From NCBI GenBank assembly GCA_002284855.1, contig CP015603.1:620001-684000 (forward strand): DNA of 64,000 bases, given 5' to 3'. Positions 32,138-41,488 of the stretch are shown here, one piece after another (the first letter of the stretch is position 1; every line of letters begins with the position of its first letter). The notes under the pieces were generated by a model, which was given only the letters and a program-made list of their open reading frames with translations, did no database searches and had not been told where the DNA came from. The position numbers and the translations under genes were made by a program. Source of the DNA: Actinobacteria bacterium IMCC25003 (lineage in GTDB: Bacteria; Actinomycetota; Actinomycetes; Nanopelagicales; Nanopelagicaceae).

Positions 32138-32860
32138 ATGCCAGGTACAAGAGGAACGTATCAGCGGGTGCTCCTTAAGCTTTCCGGAGAAGTTTTCGGT
32201 GGCAATAAAGGCATCGGTGTTGATCCTGATGTTCTCGCAGATGTAGCAAAACAGATCGCTGATGTTGTTCGCAGCGGAGTTCAAATTGCAATCGTTGTCG
32301 GTGGCGGTAACTTCTTCCGCGGTGCCGAACTTTCAGAGCGCGGCATGGAACGTTCACGCGCTGACTACATGGGAATGCTCGGAACAGTCATGAACTGTTT
32401 AGCTCTCCAAGACTTTCTAGAAAAAGAGGGCGTCGACACCCGCGTCCAGACAGCAATTACTATGGGACAAGTTGCCGAGCCATATGTCCCACGTCGCGCC
32501 ATCCGCCACCTCGAAAAGGGCCGCGTAGTGATCTTTGGTGCCGGCGCCGGAATGCCATTCTTTACAACTGACACAGTTGCAGCGCAGCGTGCACTCGAAA
32601 TCGGTGCAGGCGCACTCTTGCTCGCTAAATCCGGAGTCGATGGCGTCTACAACGCAGATCCACGTAAGGATTCAAGCGCAACGAAGTTCGACACAATTTC
32701 CTATAACGAAGTTCTTCAGAAGTCACTCGCTGTTGCAGATGCTGCAGCCTTTAGCCTCTGCCGCGAAAACCACCTACCTATCGTGGTCTTCGACTTAATG
32801 ACCAACGGAAATATTGGCCGCGCAGTTCGCGGTGAAAAGATTGGAACTCTCGTTTCTTAA
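32138..32860 (+). CDS. pyrH: Uridylate kinase
   Basis: Phosphorylates UMP to UDP in pyrimidine nucleotide synthesis. Bacterial UMP kinase of the amino-acid kinase fold, 240 residues: [23 protein letters not shown], the [15 protein letters not shown]-like loop and [13 protein letters not shown]. Clustered with tsf and frr as in most actinobacteria. The stop codon lies in the loop of a strong hairpin that continues toward frr. Confidence 0.97.
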   Translation: MPGTRGTYQRVLLKLSGEVFGGNKGIGVDPDVLADVAKQIADVVRSGVQIAIVVGGGNFFRGAELSERGMERSRADYMGMLGTVMNCLALQDFLEKEGVDTRVQTAITMGQVAEPYVPRRAIRHLEKGRVVIFGAGAGMPFFTTDTVAAQRALEIGAGALLLAKSGVDGVYNADPRKDSSATKFDTISYNEVLQKSLAVADAAAFSLCRENHLPIVVFDLMTNGNIGRAVRGEKIGTLVS

Positions 32861-32867
32861 ACGAGAG
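32847..32867 (+). other. Intercistronic hairpin across the pyrH stop codon
   Basis: CTCTCGTTT (32847-32855) pairs perfectly with AAACGAGAG (32859-32867) around a three-base loop next to the pyrH TAA. There is no T-run after it, so it is not a typical terminator. It could affect frr translation or mRNA processing. Confidence 0.5.
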
Positions 32868-32889
32868 GGATACCTAGGGAGCAACGACC

Positions 32890-33453
32890 ATGGCAGATGT
32901 AAATAGCGCACTTACTGAGGCGACCGAGAAGATGAATAAGGCTGTCGAAGTTGCTAAGGATGACTTTGGTGCAATCCGTACAGGACGCGCACACCCTGCG
33001 ATGTTTAACAAGATCATGGTCGATTACTACGGCACATTTACTTCACTTTCACAGCTCGCAACTATTCAAGTCCCTGAATCACGCATGGCAATCGTTTCGC
33101 CATTCGATAAGGGCGCAATGACTTCTATCGAGAAGGCGATTCGCGAATCAGATCTGGGCGTAAACCCTGCTACTGATGGCGCTGTAATCCGCGTCAACTT
33201 CCCACAGCTCACAGAAGAGCGCCGCAAGGATTACATCAAGGTGGCGAAGACCAAGGCAGAAGATTCAAAGATCTCAATGCGCAATATCCGTCGTGCCGCC
33301 AAGGAATTGATGGAGAAGCTCGAGAAAGATGGCGAGATCGGCAAAGATGATCTCAGCCGCGGCGAAAAAGAACTTGAAAAGATCACGGCAGATCACGTTG
33401 CCAAGATTGATGAACTTCTCAAGCACAAGGAGGCCGAACTTCTCGAAGTCTAA
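32890..33453 (+). CDS. frr: Ribosome recycling factor
   Basis: Splits post-termination ribosomes with EF-G. 187 residues with a three-helix bundle and the inserted domain; motifs FGAIRTGRAHPAMFNKI, VNFPQLTEERRKDYIKVAK and the C-terminal ITADHVAKIDELLKHKEAELLEV are all family-typical. GGGAG ribosome-binding site upstream of the ATG. cdsA follows eight bases after the stop. Confidence 0.97.
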   Translation: MADVNSALTEATEKMNKAVEVAKDDFGAIRTGRAHPAMFNKIMVDYYGTFTSLSQLATIQVPESRMAIVSPFDKGAMTSIEKAIRESDLGVNPATDGAVIRVNFPQLTEERRKDYIKVAKTKAEDSKISMRNIRRAAKELMEKLEKDGEIGKDDLSRGEKELEKITADHVAKIDELLKHKEAELLEV

Positions 33454-33461
33454 GGACTTCT

Positions 33462-34337
33462 TTGAGTTCTACCACTGTGTCTGATTTACATTCGATCAAC
33501 GAGGCGATTAATAAGCGCGCGGGCCGTAAGCTCCTGCCTTCAATCGGTGTAAGTCTCTTTCTGATTGCTCTTGTCTGGTTCTCGCTCGCTAGCTATCGCA
33601 TTCTCTTTGCTGGCTTAGTCACCATCGCAGTGATTCTAGGAATTCGCGAGCTCCATCATGCGCTGACAACAACAAAGATTGATATCCCGCAGTGGTCACT
33701 GACAACTGCAGCAGTTGCACTCTCTGCGGCCGCTTGGTTTGGGGGAGTCTCTGGCCTCTCTGTCGCAACTGCAATCGCATTCCCATGTCTCTTGGTTCTG
33801 CTTCTACCTCGTGGAATTGAAGGTTTTGTCAGTACTGCATCGGCATCAGCTCTTGCACTTATCTACCTGCCTTTCCTTGCAGGGTTTCTCATTCTCCTTG
33901 CCCGTCCTTCCAACGGGCTAGCTCGCGTCATGACCCTCGTTGTTCTTGTCGGCTGCAATGACACATTTGCGTATCTGACTGGTGTTCTCTTCGGTAAGCA
34001 CCCACTTGCACCAAAGATCAGTCCTAAGAAAACTATCGAAGGGCTCATCGGCTCACTTATCTTTACTGTGATTGGTGGCTCGCTCGCATTTCACTACATA
34101 ATGAATTCGCACTGGTGGTTAGGTGCGATTGCCGGACTCGTCACCGTCTTTACTGCTACATCGGGAGATCTCATCGAATCGGCGTTGAAGCGCGATATGG
34201 CGATTAAAGATATGGGAAATTTACTTCCCGGCCATGGCGGCATCATGGACCGCCTTGATTCAGTTCTCTTTGCAGCTCCAGCCCTGTGGCTCGCACTCGA
34301 AATCGTGCGTCGCGCACAGGACTCAGGTTTGTTATGA
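33462..34337 (+). CDS. cdsA: Phosphatidate cytidylyltransferase
   Basis: Makes CDP-diacylglycerol, the precursor of all phospholipids. 291 residues with about eight hydrophobic segments and the C-terminal family signature [33 protein letters not shown] in the last third. The start is TTG with AAGGA five bases upstream, or possibly a later codon, because the first 30 residues are not conserved-looking. Overlaps rlmN by four bases (ATGA). Confidence 0.94.
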   Translation: MSSTTVSDLHSINEAINKRAGRKLLPSIGVSLFLIALVWFSLASYRILFAGLVTIAVILGIRELHHALTTTKIDIPQWSLTTAAVALSAAAWFGGVSGLSVATAIAFPCLLVLLLPRGIEGFVSTASASALALIYLPFLAGFLILLARPSNGLARVMTLVVLVGCNDTFAYLTGVLFGKHPLAPKISPKKTIEGLIGSLIFTVIGGSLAFHYIMNSHWWLGAIAGLVTVFTATSGDLIESALKRDMAIKDMGNLLPGHGGIMDRLDSVLFAAPALWLALEIVRRAQDSGLL

Positions 34338-35461
34338 CAACAGAACGTCCCACCGAACTCACATTAGTTTTCGACGAACCAGTTCAGCGCAAGAAGGCTC
34401 CTAAGCACCTCGCTGATTTCGGGCCTGCAGAACGTAAAGCCTTTGCTAAGGAACTTGGTTTCCAACCATTTCGTGCAGCACAAGTAGCAACTCACTACTT
34501 CCAACATCTTTCCAATAGCCCTGAAGAGTGGACCGATATCCCAGCGGCAGAACGCCAAGCAATTGCAGATGCTCTTACTCCCAAGATGATTGAAATCGTC
34601 ACCACGCGCACAACAGATGGTGGAATGACACGAAAAGATCTCTGGAAGTTACACGATGGAGTTCTGGTCGAATCCGTTTTGATGCGTTACTCAGATCGCA
34701 CAACAGTCTGTATCTCATCGCAAGCAGGATGTGGCATGAACTGCCCATTCTGCGCAACTGGCCAAGCAGGACTTACTCGCAATCTTTCCGCGGCAGAAAT
34801 CACTGACCAGATCGTAGCCGCAGCGCGTGCATGTGCCGAAGGAGAAATGCCTGGAGGCCCAACCCGTCTTTCTAACATCGTCTTTATGGGTATGGGTGAA
34901 CCGCTCGCCAATTACAACGCAGTGGTTCGCACCCTTCATAACATTACGGATCCCAATCCAGATGGACTCGGAATCTCAGCGCGCTCAGTTGTTGTTTCAA
35001 CAGTGGGTCTTGTTCCAGGTATTGAGAAGCTGATGGATGAAGGAATTAACTGCACTTTGGCAGTCTCGCTCCACACTCCCGATGACGAACTCCGCGACAG
35101 CCTTGTTCCTATTAATAATCGTTTCAATGTCCGCGAAGTTCTTGCGGCAGCAGATGCCTATGAAAAGAAGACAGGTCGTCGATATTCAATCGAGTATGCA
35201 CTCATCCGCGATATCAACGATCAATCATGGCGTTCAGATCTTTTGGGCCGTTTGCTCAAAAATCGCAATGCTCACGTCAACCTCATTCCTCTCAACCCAA
35301 CCCCAGGTTCAAAGTGGACAGCATCACGTCGTGAAGATGAAGCAGAATTCGTTCGCATCCTTGAAGGCTATGGAGTCCCCGTAACAGTGCGCGATACCCG
35401 CGGTCGTGAAATTGATGGTGCTTGCGGCCAACTTGCCGCTAGTGAAAAGGAAAGGATTTAA
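34334..35461 (+). CDS. rlmN: 23S rRNA (adenine2503-C2)/tRNA methyltransferase RlmN
   Basis: Radical-SAM enzyme that methylates A2503 of 23S rRNA and A37 of some tRNAs. 375 residues from the ATG at 34334, which overlaps the cdsA stop; a frame opening 48 bases earlier lies inside cdsA and is rejected. The cluster-binding CX3CX2C motif is at Cys133, Cys137 and Cys140 (CGMNCPFC), and the mechanistic C-terminal cysteine lies in [13 protein letters not shown] new promoter element lies just after its stop. Confidence 0.95.
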   Translation: MTTERPTELTLVFDEPVQRKKAPKHLADFGPAERKAFAKELGFQPFRAAQVATHYFQHLSNSPEEWTDIPAAERQAIADALTPKMIEIVTTRTTDGGMTRKDLWKLHDGVLVESVLMRYSDRTTVCISSQAGCGMNCPFCATGQAGLTRNLSAAEITDQIVAAARACAEGEMPGGPTRLSNIVFMGMGEPLANYNAVVRTLHNITDPNPDGLGISARSVVVSTVGLVPGIEKLMDEGINCTLAVSLHTPDDELRDSLVPINNRFNVREVLAAADAYEKKTGRRYSIEYALIRDINDQSWRSDLLGRLLKNRNAHVNLIPLNPTPGSKWTASRREDEAEFVRILEGYGVPVTVRDTRGREIDGACGQLAASEKERI

Positions 35462-35462
35462 C

Positions 35463-35468
35463 TAGTAT
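35463..35468 (+). promoter_or_regulatory. Leaderless-type -10 element for the DinB-like gene
   Basis: TAGTAT ends seven bases before the ATG at 35476, immediately after the rlmN stop. Confidence 0.45.
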
Positions 35469-35475
35469 CACTTCC

Positions 35476-35955
35476 ATGACATCCGTGGATTTGAAGGAAG
35501 CAGCTGCAGCATACGAAGCAGCATCGCAGTATTTTCTTAACCTTGCTCGCGCTGTAACTCCAGATCTATTGGATGTGCACGCCGAGAACGAATGGTCTGC
35601 GCGACAATGCATCCACCACATGGCAGATTCTGAAGCGCAGTCATATGCGCGCTTGCGTCGCCTGGTTGCTGAACCTGAAGGTTCAATTATTCAGGGATAT
35701 GACGAAGCTGCATGGGCCAATGAACCAAAGCTTGCATATGCCGATGGTGATGTCGCTAATTCGATTGCAGTGTATGCAGCAGTACGTGCAGCATCCCTCG
35801 ATGTCGTCAAGCGTTTAACTGAGAGCGACCTTGAAAAGTTTGGCGAGCACACAGAAGCGGGCAAGTACTCCATCGCTCGCTGGCTCGAGACATATACAAA
35901 ACATCCATACGATCACGGTGATCAAATGGTTCGCGCAACGAAGGGTCAGGCATAA
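35476..35955 (+). CDS. DinB-like (DinB_2/DUF664-type) protein
   Basis: A 159-residue four-helix-bundle protein of the DinB/YfiT-like superfamily, often metal-dependent thiol transferases or of unknown role. The histidines expected for metal binding are visible in CIHHMADSE (about residue 50) and in the C-terminal TKHPYDHGDQM. Not related to the DNA polymerase IV also called DinB. It opens the segment holding the aldehyde dehydrogenase and polyamine transporter; whether it works with them is unknown. Confidence 0.75.
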   Translation: MTSVDLKEAAAAYEAASQYFLNLARAVTPDLLDVHAENEWSARQCIHHMADSEAQSYARLRRLVAEPEGSIIQGYDEAAWANEPKLAYADGDVANSIAVYAAVRAASLDVVKRLTESDLEKFGEHTEAGKYSIARWLETYTKHPYDHGDQMVRATKGQA

Positions 35956-35958
35956 GAG

Positions 35959-37386
35959 GTGAAGAAGCTACAGAATTTCATCAATGGAAAGTCAGTTGAT
36001 GGAGCATCAGGTGAAACGACAACGCTCATTAACCCTTCCACCGGCGAAGCCTTTGCCACTGCGCCAAAATCCAATGCGGCTGATATCGATAAGGCAATGA
36101 AAGCTGCCAGCGATGCCTTTCCAGGATGGCGCGACTCAACACCGTCTGAGCGCCAACGCGCACTCCTAAAGATTGCCGATGCAATCGAAGCTCGTGCAGA
36201 TGAATTTGTGAATCTCGAATCCGAGAACTGCGGAAAGCCAAAGAGTCTTACTGCATCTGAAGAGATGCCTCCGATGGTCGACCAGATCCGCTTCTTTGCA
36301 GGAGCAGCTCGTAACCTCGAAGGGCGTTCTGCTGGCGAATATATGCATGGAATGACTTCCTATGTGCGCCGCGAACCAATTGGTGTTTGCGCGCAAGTCA
36401 CGCCATGGAATTACCCGATGATGATGGCTGTCTGGAAGTGGGCGCCAGCAATTGCTGCTGGAAATACCGTTGTTCTGAAGCCTTCCGATACAACACCTGT
36501 CACCACACTTTTCATGGCGCAGATCATGGGCGAATTTCTTCCCGATGGAGTTATCAACGTCATTGCCGGAGAACGTGAAACTGGTGCAGCGCTCGTAGAT
36601 CACGCAACACCTGCGATGGTTTCAGTCACTGGTTCAGTGCGTGCAGGTATGGAAGTTGCAGCAGCGGCATCTAAATCATTGAAGCGTGTACACCTCGAAC
36701 TTGGCGGCAAGGCACCCGTTGTTGTCTTTAACGATGCAGACTTGCAAGCAGCTGCTGAAGGAATCGCCATCGCTGGATTCTTCAACTCAGGACAAGATTG
36801 CACAGCAGCAACGCGAGTTCTTGTACAAGAAGGTGTTTACGACGAGATGGTGAAGTTACTTGCTGATCAAGCAACCAACCACATCGGAATGGGAATGCCT
36901 GATGAAGATGTCATCGTGGGCCCGGTCAATAACGCTTCACAATTCGAACGCGTCTCTGGATTTATCTCTCGCACTCCAGCGCATGCTCGTATCGTTGCTG
37001 GGGGAGCGCCAACAAATCGACCGGGCTACTTTGTCGCTCCCACTGTGATTGCAGACCTCAAGCAATCTGATGAATTGATTCAATCTGAAATCTTCGGACC
37101 AGTCATCACCATCCAGAAGTTCAAGGATGAAGCTGAGGCAGTGGCAATGTCTAATGGCATTGATTACGGCTTGGCCTCATCTGTCTGGACCAAGGACCAT
37201 GGCCGCGCAATGCGCATGTCCAAGGCCTTCGACTTTGGTTGCGTCTGGATTAACACCCACATACCAATCGTCGCCGAGATGCCACATGGTGGTTTTAAGC
37301 GAAGCGGATATGGCAAGGATCTCTCCAATTACGGCTTTGAGGATTACACCCGTATCAAGCACGTCATGACCAACCTCAACGCCTAA
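35959..37386 (+). CDS. Aldehyde dehydrogenase, probably gamma-aminobutyraldehyde dehydrogenase (PatD-like)
   Basis: NAD-dependent aldehyde dehydrogenase of 475 residues. The catalytic Asn151 (TPWNYP), Glu247 (LELGGKAP) and nucleophile Cys281 (GQDCTAATR) are intact. The N-terminal pattern (NFINGKSVDG), the family placement near YdcW/BetB types, and the potDABC transporter directly downstream point to oxidation of 4-aminobutyraldehyde from putrescine. Betaine aldehyde dehydrogenase is the main alternative. GTG start four bases after the DinB-like gene. No putrescine aminotransferase is in the window. Confidence 0.8.
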   Translation: MKKLQNFINGKSVDGASGETTTLINPSTGEAFATAPKSNAADIDKAMKAASDAFPGWRDSTPSERQRALLKIADAIEARADEFVNLESENCGKPKSLTASEEMPPMVDQIRFFAGAARNLEGRSAGEYMHGMTSYVRREPIGVCAQVTPWNYPMMMAVWKWAPAIAAGNTVVLKPSDTTPVTTLFMAQIMGEFLPDGVINVIAGERETGAALVDHATPAMVSVTGSVRAGMEVAAAASKSLKRVHLELGGKAPVVVFNDADLQAAAEGIAIAGFFNSGQDCTAATRVLVQEGVYDEMVKLLADQATNHIGMGMPDEDVIVGPVNNASQFERVSGFISRTPAHARIVAGGAPTNRPGYFVAPTVIADLKQSDELIQSEIFGPVITIQKFKDEAEAVAMSNGIDYGLASSVWTKDHGRAMRMSKAFDFGCVWINTHIPIVAEMPHGGFKRSGYGKDLSNYGFEDYTRIKHVMTNLNA

Positions 37387-37402
37387 CCAGCAGGAAAGTT
37401 AG

Positions 37403-37435
37403 ACCTAAATCGCAGAAATTAGCCTCGATTTAGGT
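37403..37435. repeat. Inverted repeat upstream of the potD promoter
   Basis: ACCTAAATCG (37403-37412) and CGATTTAGGT (37426-37435) form a perfect 10-base inverted repeat with a 13-base centre. The right arm touches the -35 box of the potD promoter. No T-run follows, so it may be an operator, or a weak terminator of the aldehyde dehydrogenase gene. Confidence 0.6.
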
Positions 37436-37464
37436 TTGGCTCACGCTCAAAAGGGTTACATAAT
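37436..37464 (+). promoter_or_regulatory. Promoter for the potDABC operon
   Basis: TTGGCT (37436-37441) and CATAAT (37459-37464) are separated by 17 bases. The transcript would start near 37471 and carry a 44-base leader with an AAAAGGAG ribosome-binding site before potD. Confidence 0.6.
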
Positions 37465-37514
37465 GAGCCCTGCACAACCGTCCCTTATTCCGGCACATAA
37501 AAGGAGCCTTCGTC

Positions 37515-38687
37515 ATGGCTAAGCAACCCCTATCTCAAGAGGCACGTTCCGTTCTAAATTCCATGGTTTCACGTCGTGCAGTTCTTGCAGGCGCAGGTGC
37601 AGTTGCAGGCGCAGGTGCGCTCGCTGCATGTGGTTCAGGCGGCAATTCAGCAAGTGCGAAGGACACAGTTCGTTGGGGCAACTGGCCTCTCTACCTCGAT
37701 GTTGATGACTCAGGTAAGAAGTATCCGACTCTTGAAGCATTTAAGAAGCAGACCGGAATCACTGTTAAGTACTTCGAAGATTACAACGACAATGACGAAT
37801 TCTTCGGAAAAGTTCAGGCGCAACTCAAGCTTGGAAAAGATATTGGTTATGACCTCGTCTGCCCGACAGACTGGATGGCAGCGCGTTGGATCCGCCTCGG
37901 ATACACACAGAAGTTTGATGCAGCGAATGTTCCTAATAAGGTAAATATTCTCGACACACTCGCTAGCCCATCATTTGATCCAAAGCGTGAAAGTTCACTT
38001 ACGTGGCAGGGCATTATGGGTGGTTTTGGATGGAACACATCTAAGAATCCAAAGGGAATTCGCACACTCGACGATCTCTTCTCTCCAGCAAATAAGGGAA
38101 AGATTGTTGTTCTCTCTGAAATGCGCGACACCATCGGCATTATCTTGCGCTCACAAGGTGTAAGCCTTGCGACTGTTACCGAAGATCAATTTATGAACGC
38201 TGTCGACTTCCTCGCAAAGAAGATTGCCGATGGATGGATCCGTGGCGTCAAGGGCAACGAATACGCAGAAGACCTCACATCAGGCGATGCAACAGCTGTT
38301 ATCGGTTGGTCTGGCGATATGTTCATTCTTAAGTCAGAGAATGAAGGAAAGTTCGACTTCGCAATCCCAGAATCAGGCGGAACAATCTCCGGCGATAACA
38401 TGATGATTCCTTCAACAGTTACAGCAGAAGCTAAGGTCAATACTGAAAAGGTCATCAACTACTACTACGAGCCAGCTGTTGCTGCTGAAGTAGCTGCATA
38501 CGTTAACTATGTCTGCCCAGTAAAGGGTGCACAGGCTGAGATGGAGAAGATCGATCCAAAGCTTGCGGCTAGCGAATTTATCTTCCCAAGTGCTAAAACC
38601 ATGGCAAACCTCTCAGTCTTCCGCTCACTCACGCCAGCTGAAGAGACTTCATGGACTGAAGCGTTCCAGAAGGCAGCCGGTAACTAG
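37515..38687 (+). CDS. potD: Spermidine/putrescine ABC transporter, substrate-binding lipoprotein
   Basis: Extracellular polyamine-binding protein of 390 residues. The N-terminus has a twin-arginine pair (SRRAVLAG, 20-21) and a lipobox LAAC with Cys39, so it is probably a Tat-exported lipoprotein. The mature part follows the PotD/PotF fold (VRWGNWPLYLDVDDSGKKYP, DLVCPTDWMAARWI, GWSGDMF). Substrate preference between putrescine and spermidine cannot be told. First gene of potD-potA-potB-potC; the strong ribosome-binding site fits the need for excess binding protein. Confidence 0.9.
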   Translation: MAKQPLSQEARSVLNSMVSRRAVLAGAGAVAGAGALAACGSGGNSASAKDTVRWGNWPLYLDVDDSGKKYPTLEAFKKQTGITVKYFEDYNDNDEFFGKVQAQLKLGKDIGYDLVCPTDWMAARWIRLGYTQKFDAANVPNKVNILDTLASPSFDPKRESSLTWQGIMGGFGWNTSKNPKGIRTLDDLFSPANKGKIVVLSEMRDTIGIILRSQGVSLATVTEDQFMNAVDFLAKKIADGWIRGVKGNEYAEDLTSGDATAVIGWSGDMFILKSENEGKFDFAIPESGGTISGDNMMIPSTVTAEAKVNTEKVINYYYEPAVAAEVAAYVNYVCPVKGAQAEMEKIDPKLAASEFIFPSAKTMANLSVFRSLTPAEETSWTEAFQKAAGN

Positions 38688-39838
38688 TGTCTGATCTTGC
38701 CAACGGAGCGCGCGGAGATCTCAAGCTCTCTCACATCACCAAGTCTTACGGCGACTTCAATGCAGTAAACGATTTATCGCTGACAATCCCTGAGGGATCT
38801 TTCTTTGCACTTCTTGGTCCATCAGGTTGTGGAAAGACAACTACTCTTCGCATGATTGCAGGACTTGAAGAACCCACTCAGGGATCAATCTCATTGGGTT
38901 CCACAGATATCACTCACACCAAGCCCTATCAGCGTCCGATTAATACTGTCTTTCAAAATTACGCGCTCTTCCCACACCTCACCATCTTTGAAAATATCGC
39001 ATTCGGTCTACGACGTCGCGGAATTAAAGATGTTGATGATGCAGTCAATAAGGCGCTCAATCTCGTCGAACTCCCTCATCTTGCGCAACGTAAACCAACC
39101 CAGCTTTCTGGCGGACAGCAGCAGCGCATCGCATTGGCACGTGCCATTGTTAATCGCCCCGCTCTATTGCTTCTCGATGAACCTCTTGGTGCACTTGATC
39201 TCAAGCTACGTCGTCAGATGCAGATTGAACTTAAGTGGATTCAGAAAGAAGTGGGTATCACCTTCGTTCACGTAACGCACGATCAAGAAGAAGCTATGAC
39301 TATGGCAGATACCATCGCAGTGATGAATGAAGGCGAGATCGAGCAGATGGGATCTCCAGCGGATTTGTATGACAATCCTGGAACTGCATTTGTTGCAAAC
39401 TTCTTGGGCCAGTCAAACCTGATTAAGGGAACAGTCTCAGGCAATGACGGAGCAAATCAGATCATCGACCTCTTTGGCCAGAAGATTTCACTTCAGAAGA
39501 ATCGTTCACATGCAGTTGATAACTCAATCTACGCAGGTATCCGCCCCGAGAAGTTCCGCATCTCTCGCCTCGAAACAGCAACGTCAGGCAACGTTTTAAC
39601 AGGTGGAAAAGTTGAAGATGTTTCCTATATTGGCGTCTCAACGCAGTACCAAGTATTGATGCCATGGGGACAAGAGTTGATGGTCTTCGAACAGAACGAT
39701 GATGGAGTTGCACCTTTTAGCGTTGGCGAACCCGTCAATATCTCTTGGGAGCCAATCTTTACATTCGGTCTCCGCGGAGATGAAGATGTAGAAGCTGGTA
39801 CTGAAGTAAGCCCAGACGAAGATCTCGACGAAGAATGA
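38687..39838 (+). CDS. potA: Spermidine/putrescine ABC transporter, ATP-binding protein
   Basis: Energises polyamine import. 383 residues: Walker A GPSGCGKT (44-51), signature LSGGQQQR, Walker B LLLLDEP, H-loop VTHDQEEA, then a C-terminal TOBE-type regulatory domain and an acidic end. The GTG start shares one base with the potD stop. Related ATPases serve other substrates, but the flanking binding protein and permeases fix the system. Confidence 0.93.
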   Translation: MSDLANGARGDLKLSHITKSYGDFNAVNDLSLTIPEGSFFALLGPSGCGKTTTLRMIAGLEEPTQGSISLGSTDITHTKPYQRPINTVFQNYALFPHLTIFENIAFGLRRRGIKDVDDAVNKALNLVELPHLAQRKPTQLSGGQQQRIALARAIVNRPALLLLDEPLGALDLKLRRQMQIELKWIQKEVGITFVHVTHDQEEAMTMADTIAVMNEGEIEQMGSPADLYDNPGTAFVANFLGQSNLIKGTVSGNDGANQIIDLFGQKISLQKNRSHAVDNSIYAGIRPEKFRISRLETATSGNVLTGGKVEDVSYIGVSTQYQVLMPWGQELMVFEQNDDGVAPFSVGEPVNISWEPIFTFGLRGDEDVEAGTEVSPDEDLDEE

Positions 39839-39848
39839 CCTGTGCCTC

Positions 39849-40697
39849 ATGAAGAAGATAAGTACCCCGTATCTCCTGCTTCTACCAGGGATGGGATTTC
39901 TCTTCACCTTTTTTCTCCTTCCTCTCTTTAACTTAGCTCAAACATCGACTCAGACTCCGATTAGCGGTGGAGATACAGGTCAGAATGAACAGACCTGGCG
40001 CTTTGGAAATTATGTCGATGCCTTTGTGGCGAATAAGGAACAGTTCAGTCGTTCATTTATCTACGCAACAATTGCAACGATTTTGGCGCTTGCTATTGCT
40101 TACCCGCTCGCCTATGCAATTGCATTTAAGGGTGGGAAGCTCAAGAACTTTATGTTGGTACTTGTTGTAGCACCCTTCTTCACATCGTTTTTACTCCGCA
40201 CAATTGCGTGGAAGCAGATTCTTGGCGAAGAAGGATTTGTTGTCCCTACTCTTCGTTCGCTTGGAATCATCTCTCAGAGCACAACGCTGACATCAAGCGC
40301 CTTTGCCGTGGTTGCAGGTATGACCTATAACTTCCTCCCATTTATGACTTTGCCGCTCTATGCATCAATCGATCGCATAGATCCACGCACACTCGAAGCG
40401 TCAGGCGATCTCTACGCAAACGGCTTCACAACTTTCCGAAAGGTGACGCTTCCTCTCTCAATGCCAGGTGTGGTCGCCGGAACTCTTCTCACCTTTATTC
40501 CTGCAGCGGGTGACTATGTCAACGCTTCAATTCTCGGAAGCCCTCAAACAAAGATGCTCGGAAACGTCATTGAATCTCGCTACTTCAAGATCGTTGATTA
40601 CCCAACAGCTGCAGCGCTCTCCTTTACTTTGATGGCTGCCATCTTGATTCTCGTAACTATCTATGTGCGCAAGGCCGGAACCGAGGAGCTTGTATGA
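39849..40697 (+). CDS. potB: Spermidine/putrescine ABC transporter, permease PotB
   Basis: Membrane subunit of 282 residues with six hydrophobic segments and the EAA loop interacting with PotA (EASGDLYANGFTTFRKVTLPLSMPGVVAG in part). Begins ten bases after potA and overlaps potC by four bases. The first helix follows MKKISTPYLLLLPGMGFLF. Confidence 0.92.
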   Translation: MKKISTPYLLLLPGMGFLFTFFLLPLFNLAQTSTQTPISGGDTGQNEQTWRFGNYVDAFVANKEQFSRSFIYATIATILALAIAYPLAYAIAFKGGKLKNFMLVLVVAPFFTSFLLRTIAWKQILGEEGFVVPTLRSLGIISQSTTLTSSAFAVVAGMTYNFLPFMTLPLYASIDRIDPRTLEASGDLYANGFTTFRKVTLPLSMPGVVAGTLLTFIPAAGDYVNASILGSPQTKMLGNVIESRYFKIVDYPTAAALSFTLMAAILILVTIYVRKAGTEELV

Positions 40698-41488
40698 GAA
40701 CTGTCTCTCGCTGGTTCCAGCGCAACCTCATCCGCATCTATGCGGTGGTGGCGTTTACCTATCTCTTTATCCCAGTTGCATACACATTCGCCTTCTCCTT
40801 CAACGACTCTCGTAAGAGCAACTTGGTCTGGCAAGGATTTACCTTTGCTAATTGGCAGAACCCTTGCGGTGCACCTGAAGTCTGCAGTGCACTTGGTAAC
40901 TCAATTAAAATCGGCTTTCTTGCAACTCTCTTCTCCACAATCCTCGGCACCATGATTGCCTTTGCTCTTGGTCGATATAACTTTAAAGGCCGCTCTACAA
41001 CCAACCTTTTGATCTTCTTGCCGATGGCTACCCCTGAAATCGTGCTCGGAGCATCACTACTCTCTCTCTTCTTAGTCTTTAAAATCAACCCTGGCTTCTG
41101 GCCCACAGTGATTGCGCACGTTCTCTTCTGTATCTCATTTGTTGTGGTTACCGTAAAAGCTCGTATTGCAAGCCTTGACCCACGTCTTGAACAAGCCGCG
41201 ATGGATCTATATGCCAACGAACGCGAAACTTTCCGTCGCGTCACACTTCCTTTGGTGGCCCCCGGAATCGCAGCAGCTGCACTCTTGGCCTTTAGTTTGT
41301 CCTTCGATGACTTCATCATTACCAACTTCAACTCAGGCACAATGACAACCTTCCCTAAATTTGTCTACACATCTGCAGCTCGTGGAATTCCAGCTCAGGC
41401 AAATGTCATCGGATCTTCGATGTTCTTCTTAGCTCTTGCCATTGTCATCATCGGACAATTTGTAGGTCGCAAGCGCAAAGTTTCATGA
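40694..41488 (+). CDS. potC: Spermidine/putrescine ABC transporter, permease PotC
   Basis: Second membrane subunit, 264 residues, six hydrophobic segments, EAA loop EQAAMDLYANERETFRRVTLP. ATGA overlaps on both sides couple it to potB and, unusually, to dxr. Transport and isoprenoid genes are therefore probably on one transcript, at least in part. Confidence 0.92.
   Translation: MRTVSRWFQRNLIRIYAVVAFTYLFIPVAYTFAFSFNDSRKSNLVWQGFTFANWQNPCGAPEVCSALGNSIKIGFLATLFSTILGTMIAFALGRYNFKGRSTTNLLIFLPMATPEIVLGASLLSLFLVFKINPGFWPTVIAHVLFCISFVVVTVKARIASLDPRLEQAAMDLYANERETFRRVTLPLVAPGIAAAALLAFSLSFDDFIITNFNSGTMTTFPKFVYTSAARGIPAQANVIGSSMFFLALAIVIIGQFVGRKRKVS

Noticed and set aside
40759-41340. A 193-codon antisense frame in potC.
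   Set aside because: Basic, low-complexity shadow of a membrane-protein gene whose plus-strand frame has clear motifs.
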